DNA of 64,000 nt from Fomes fomentarius (lineage: Eukaryota > Basidiomycota > Agaricomycetes > Polyporales > Polyporaceae). Positions 59,726 to 64,000 of this stretch are shown here, piece after piece. The position numbers and the translations under genes are program-made. The stretch is from positions 1,327,001 through 1,391,000 of the forward strand of contig JABYQN010000009.1 in assembly GCA_022606135.1 (NCBI GenBank), written 5' to 3'. Numbering within the stretch: position 1 is the first letter of the stretch; each line of letters begins with the position of its first letter. Under the pieces are notes generated by a model, which worked only from the letters and a program-made list of their open reading frames with translations, made no database searches and had not been told where the DNA came from.

Positions 59726-61522
59726 TCACTGCGGGTAGTCATTGAGTGTCATTTCCGACGTCGCTCTTGCCGCCTTGCGGAGGTTGAGCATAACTCGAGT
59801 GCACAACGCGCTGTGTACCACGCGCAGCGGCCTACATAATCACAGCCGGTGCAAATGTATCAGTGGGAGGAAACGCGCGACACGAATGGCCACGGGCGAA
59901 AGTGACACACATTTGCATGAGAGAGGTAAGCCCTTCCTGAAAGTAGCCAAGTTCCGGGATTCGTCAGCTCGGGGTGACACTCGAACAGAGGGATACTTAC
60001 CGGCGCGGTAAGCATGACAACAAGGTTCAACACAGACATCGCTAAGCATATATACCTTTCAGCACCACGAACAGAGAGGTTCCTCGAGGACGTACCGAGC
60101 ACAATCGCAAAGAAGTATGTGCCTGAGGTTAATATAGTCACCAGACTTGGTCGATGGTCAAGGGAGAACGCCTCACCGTCGCGATACATGATCTTGTACA
60201 GCCTGAGAGCCCTATTGTACGAGCGTTCCTCTGGGTCAGACAGGCGGTAATAAGTGTCCTCTCACATTAAACGACATCTGCTCCCATATGATATCCACTC
60301 ACCGTAGGATTCGGAATACTTCTTGAGTAAGGTGAGGAACATGATTCCTGTAGTATTCGCGCTGTCACTATCGATCTCTCCTGATACTGACTGGGTGCCT
60401 GGAGCGTACTTACCCCCCTCCGCTAGAATCAGACACATAAATGCAGGCCAAACATCTACATTCACAAGGCGAGGTATGCAGAGAAATTTGTCGGGCATGG
60501 TGTCTCTACGAGGTTCTATATCTTAGTTCAACGTCCGTCATCAGCGCCAAAGCGAGTCCTTGAGGAAGAGGTCGCCTTACCACCCAAGGAGCCGACTGCG
60601 TTCAGCGTCGCAAATAAAGCAAAGGTCTATAGTTAACAACAGCTGGTCAGGGACTGCGATGCGGAAGGATGTGGGCACTCACACTCAACTCCATGCCTAC
60701 GAGTGACAAGAAGATGACGACGTACTTGTTGCGCTTCCAGAGCGCGACTGTACGAGCGACGAGTATGACTATGGTCATATCCACGTTGTCAGCCGGCATC
60801 CGGGTTCTAAGGGCATCACTAGGAGACTTGACTGACGTTCAGAGGAGGTCATTCCAAGGATATAGACGTCTTAGGAGTAGGATGAGCACCGCGACGATGT
60901 GTCTAGCGAAGGTGACTCACAAGACAGTATTCTGACGTGCACTCTGCAAATCTGTGAACATATTCAGTATGATGACGCCGGTTCACAACGAATCAGCACT
61001 TGCATTCGGGTCGTAGGCGAATATATTCACTTGGGACGATTCAGCGTGTGCGCGTCGATGGCATGCATCATGGCTTACCGGTGATGCTGAGAATCGTGTC
61101 TCCAAGGCAGGAGTATTTGTTGACGAAGTAAACGATCTTCATAATGCTAATATTTGCGGGCCAGACTAGGGCAATCTAGAGGGCCAATGGGCGATGAGTG
61201 CATCGGATGGAAACAGCGAGACCGGTGCGACCTCATCGGGAAGCGTGGCAATGATCTCGAGCAACTGCATGGGCAACAGTCAGTTCTATATGACAGGTGA
61301 TCAAGGAATCGAGAACCCACCGCAAATGTGAGCGCTGCAACTTGCAAATCCAAGTGTAAGTCGTGGGTTCGTCGCAGTGGTAGACAACGAACGACTTACC
61401 TCTCGGATACTAAGTAGATGAATGCGATCAGACATGGTATCGCGAAGATATCATAGAACTTAACGCACCCCGATGATGTAGTGGAATGTGACAGCCTGCG
61501 AGGACGGCAGTTGTAACAGCAT
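59726..61522 (-). CDS. DUF6533-type seven-pass membrane protein
   Basis: The start at 61522 gives MLLQLPSSQAVTFHYIIG. The exon chain shows the subfamily plan: 10-nt microexon 61400-61409 (YPR), 20-nt exon 61321-61340 (VAALTFA), 33-nt exon LLEIIATLPDE, then IALVWPANISIMKIVYFVNKYSCLGDTILSI. Later exons give a W-x-A-F-M-C-L-I-L-A-E loop-helix segment (near 60430), FLTLLKKYSES, an FAIVLG helix, and SVLNLVVMLTAPV. The tail block is LRVVHSALCTRVMLNLRKAA, followed by a short end SEMTLNDYPQ and TGA at 59726. It is about 14.5 kb from the tandem array with unrelated genes between, so it moved or diverged earlier. No lesion was found in the exons followed. Confidence 0.68.
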
Positions 61523-62929
61523 ATGTCCGCGAATGCCGGGAGCCATGCCAGGATGTGAGTTCAATGTCGATAGGTGAGCAAAGCTAGTGCGGGCTTCGAT
61601 GGTGGGTGCTTGGTACTGTTCTATGGTACCGTTTCAACTCATATATACTCGCAGAATGTGGCAATGAGACTGTGCAGCGCGTGAGCCCTTTCGAAGTAAA
61701 CACAGGAAGCTCTAGGGTTGAGTTGCCATATACCTACCGTGTTGCTTGACAGAGGATCTCACGCCGTCGAGCTGCCTGGATACCAAGTGGTTCAATTGAA
61801 GCACGACAGCATCAGAAGTGCATGAACCGGTGGTCGTCGAGAAGACGGACCAGGCTGCCTGTGTCTGGTCTGTGTCAGAATCCGAACGGATCGAGTTCAC
61901 AAAAGAGGCTGGCACCTGACTTCGGTTCGGGGCGGCCTTTCACAGGCGTGGCTGGTGTCTGGAAAGGCCGTCCGCGTTGCACAACGTATCGGTCTTCACG
62001 TGAGTAGCCTGTTGGCGCTTTCCGGGCTCATCCCTGGCGATTGGATTGCAGCGAAGTTATCGGATGCGGCGTGAGTCATCATTGCCCAATTGGCAGATTC
62101 CAAGTACGCCCCAACGACTGTGACTCCGGATGGTCCCACCTCGAATTCGACATCAGTATGCAACGAACTAATGGAGGAGTAAATCGTGGTTAGTATCATG
62201 ACTGAGATCGGATCAATTTCTGCCAATGGAAACCGCGTCAGCACGGCCGTTGGACGGTCAATATGTCAATATCAATATGACTCACTACTGGCAGGCGAGC
62301 ACCGTATCGTCTGAGTGGAGGCCGATGTAGCCTGTGAGCATAACAGTCAATCTTCGCAAGTTGCCCATACGTATGTGCCACGTACTAGGTCCCTGTTCAA
62401 GTATTGTACCCACACTGAGAATTTGGCAGTGGTCCGCCGCGCGTCTTTCCATTAGTGGAGGGGGCTGGGAAAGGTGGATTAGGAACCTGGAAGTTTCGGC
62501 GTAGCGCGAACATGTAGTAACGCTGATTCCTTGTCAGCTTCATGTCCGACATGGATTATGGAATTACCCGATAACTGGGTATCCATCAACAAGCCTTACA
62601 GGAAGTTGACTAGTTGGAAGCAGGTGTAGACTCGGTCGGGGGTTGTTGACTGGAGTTGAGTAACAAGCGCTCGACATAAGGCAGTGGCTGTGGTGGCTAC
62701 CGAACAGGCTCTTACATAAGAAATTGGCCTATGACGTCCGCGCTATGCCGGGAAGGTGCTTGAAGTAGCAAGCTTGAGCTCTGTTCGATGCATGGCCTAA
62801 CAATGAAGCGTGGATTGCGATGTATCGCCCTGAGACCCGTCACAGCGGACAGACTGCTCGCAAGTACATAATATCTCCTCCGAGATGTCGATTTGATACC
62901 CTCTACTCACCTCCTCCATCCATCTTGAC
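61523..62929. other. Divergent promoter region, no supported gene
   Basis: Lies between the DUF6533 gene and the plus-strand gene at 62930. The short frames at 61712-62244 show no motif. Confidence 0.45.
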
Positions 62930-64000
62930 ATGTACACCCGCGACCACTTCGCGCCACACAACTCTCGAGATTTCGAGGGTTACTACACACGTGTACAGCT
63001 CGCAGACGGCGCGACGCTTGCCATCATCTTCTGCTGGGTCAAGCGCGTCGAGGTCCGTGCAAACTACGTCCTCGTCTCATACCTGCCTGCAGCTTGCAGT
63101 TCAAAGTCTTCTGTCACAAGTGCATCCTCATCCTCACCATCATCTGCTTCAACTTCCTCATCTCCCAAGCCTCTGGATGTACCACTGGACGTACCACTGC
63201 CCCCAAACACATTTCCATCCGAGGCATTCAAGTACGAGTTCTTTCCTCCCTACATCGAAGTGATACCTGGAGATGGAGAAGGTGCAGCCGTCGCGTCGTC
63301 GTCCTTGGAGTCGCACCCGCACACCACAATATCCAGCTCCAACTCCTCGAAAAACCGGGCAAACGGCGGCCACATCCCCTTCACGATCTCTGCTCCCGGG
63401 ATAGGCCGTATGGTCGTCACACCCCACACAATTGAGTATGCAATCGACGTCCCCCCGAAGAACCTCCGTGTGCACCTCATGCTCGATGAGCACACGCCCT
63501 GGTCGCCCACACACCCGCTGAAAGGTCCCATGGGAGGGATCCTCCACCTCTCGTCCGTCCTCCCGCTCAATTGGCATGTCCGGTCAACGAGCTCGCGCGC
63601 GACCTACTCCATCGCGCATGGGGCCGCCGACACGGGATCGAACAGTGACGCAGAAACAGAGAGGGAAGTGGCGGCTGTGACGCTTGAGGGCGTAGGCCGC
63701 GCACACGTCGAGAAGAACTGGGGCGGATCGTTTCCACAGGGATGGATATGGGCGCAAACATTCTCTGCCCGCCCCGCAGCCTGTCCATCTCCATCGTCGC
63801 CCCAGGCCCAGAAGCATGGTGATGGCGAAGGGGAAGAGCGCGCAGAACGCACTCTTTGCCTCGCAGGGGGCGCAGCGTTCCCAGGAGTACAAGCCTACCT
63901 CGTCGGATACCGGTCACCTACGCGCCACTGGGACTTCCGGCCTCCCTTCGCGCTCGCGGTGTGCCGCCTCTCCCCATTCATGCGCGTGAAACGCGACAGC
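62930..64000 (+). CDS. Tocopherol-cyclase-like protein, partial at the window edge
   Basis: An ATG at 62930 opens an uninterrupted frame of 357 codons to the last base of the window, so the gene continues beyond it. The protein starts MYTRDHFAPHNSRDFEGYYT, with RVQLADGATLAIIFCWV close behind. A Ser-rich insert follows (about residues 65-85). Then come TISAPGIGRMVVTPHTIEYA, PMGGILHLSSVLPLNWHV, and near residue 258 the block LEGVGRAHVEKNWGGSFPQG followed by WIWAQTF. F-E-G-Y-Y near the start and W-G-x-x-F-P-x-x-W-x-W-x-Q are typical of the tocopherol-cyclase/lipocalin-like fold (as in plant VTE1). Fungi do not make tocopherol, so the substrate is unknown. No signal peptide or TM helix is seen. 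Assignment rests on these motifs only. Confidence 0.65.
   Translation, partial: MYTRDHFAPHNSRDFEGYYTRVQLADGATLAIIFCWVKRVEVRANYVLVSYLPAACSSKSSVTSASSSSPSSASTSSSPKPLDVPLDVPLPPNTFPSEAFKYEFFPPYIEVIPGDGEGAAVASSSLESHPHTTISSSNSSKNRANGGHIPFTISAPGIGRMVVTPHTIEYAIDVPPKNLRVHLMLDEHTPWSPTHPLKGPMGGILHLSSVLPLNWHVRSTSSRATYSIAHGAADTGSNSDAETEREVAAVTLEGVGRAHVEKNWGGSFPQGWIWAQTFSARPAACPSPSSPQAQKHGDGEGEERAERTLCLAGGAAFPGVQAYLVGYRSPTRHWDFRPPFALAVCRLSPFMRVKRDS

Noticed and set aside
1..64000. CRISPR arrays, operons, Shine-Dalgarno sites, rRNA genes
   Set aside because: None seen; the gene structure is eukaryotic throughout.

Overview
The window looks like nuclear DNA of a filamentous basidiomycete, most likely an agaricomycete (a polypore-type mushroom). 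Genes are broken by many short introns with GTRNGY donors and YAG acceptors, some exons are as small as 10 nt, there are no operons or Shine-Dalgarno sites, and the proteins are typically fungal (Amt/Mep ammonium transporter, Pxr1-type G-patch protein, PAR32-like GRGG-repeat protein, FHA protein of the Far9/Far10 type, DUF6533 membrane proteins). Gene spans below include introns; exon limits were read by eye from splice signals, reading phase and paralogue comparison.

Layout. 0.5-2.4 kb: ammonium transporter (-) with a cluster of GATA-factor sites upstream. 5.9-7.8 kb: decayed MFS monocarboxylate-type transporter (+). 8.6-10.0 kb: unknown two-exon gene (+). 10.9-13.6 kb: DUF6533 membrane protein with a long Ser/Pro/Arg tail (-). 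15.6-16.2 kb: possible single-TM protein (+). 16.7-17.2 kb: small cupin (-). 17.9-19.7 kb: Pxr1/PinX1-type G-patch protein (+). 20.2-26.2 kb: large inverted duplication carrying one DUF6533 gene per arm (left arm apparently intact, right arm frameshifted) around a spacer with a third, relic copy. 28.0-30.4 kb: amino-acid/GABA-type permease (+). 33.9-35.6 kb: PAR32-like (DUF3602) protein and an open frame continuing past its stop (-). 37.9-45.1 kb: tandem array of three DUF6533 genes (-). 46.2-49.0 kb: FHA/coiled-coil/tail-anchor protein (-). 51.4-52.9 kb: F-box-like protein (-). 56.3-58.6 kb: FluG-like glutamine synthetase family enzyme (+). 59.7-61.5 kb: another DUF6533 gene (-). 62.9 kb to the window end: tocopherol-cyclase-like protein, cut by the window edge (+).

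Two themes stand out. First, eight DUF6533 loci in 64 kb, seven of them in one subfamily. In six loci of that subfamily the DUF6533 core is split the same way: a 10-nt microexon, a 20-nt microexon and a 33-nt exon. Several copies show lesions, so the family appears to be turning over by duplication and decay. Second, four genes relate to nitrogen: an ammonium transporter, a homologue of the yeast Mep inhibitor Par32, an amino-acid permease and a glutamine-synthetase-family enzyme. They are not contiguous, so any functional link is inference.
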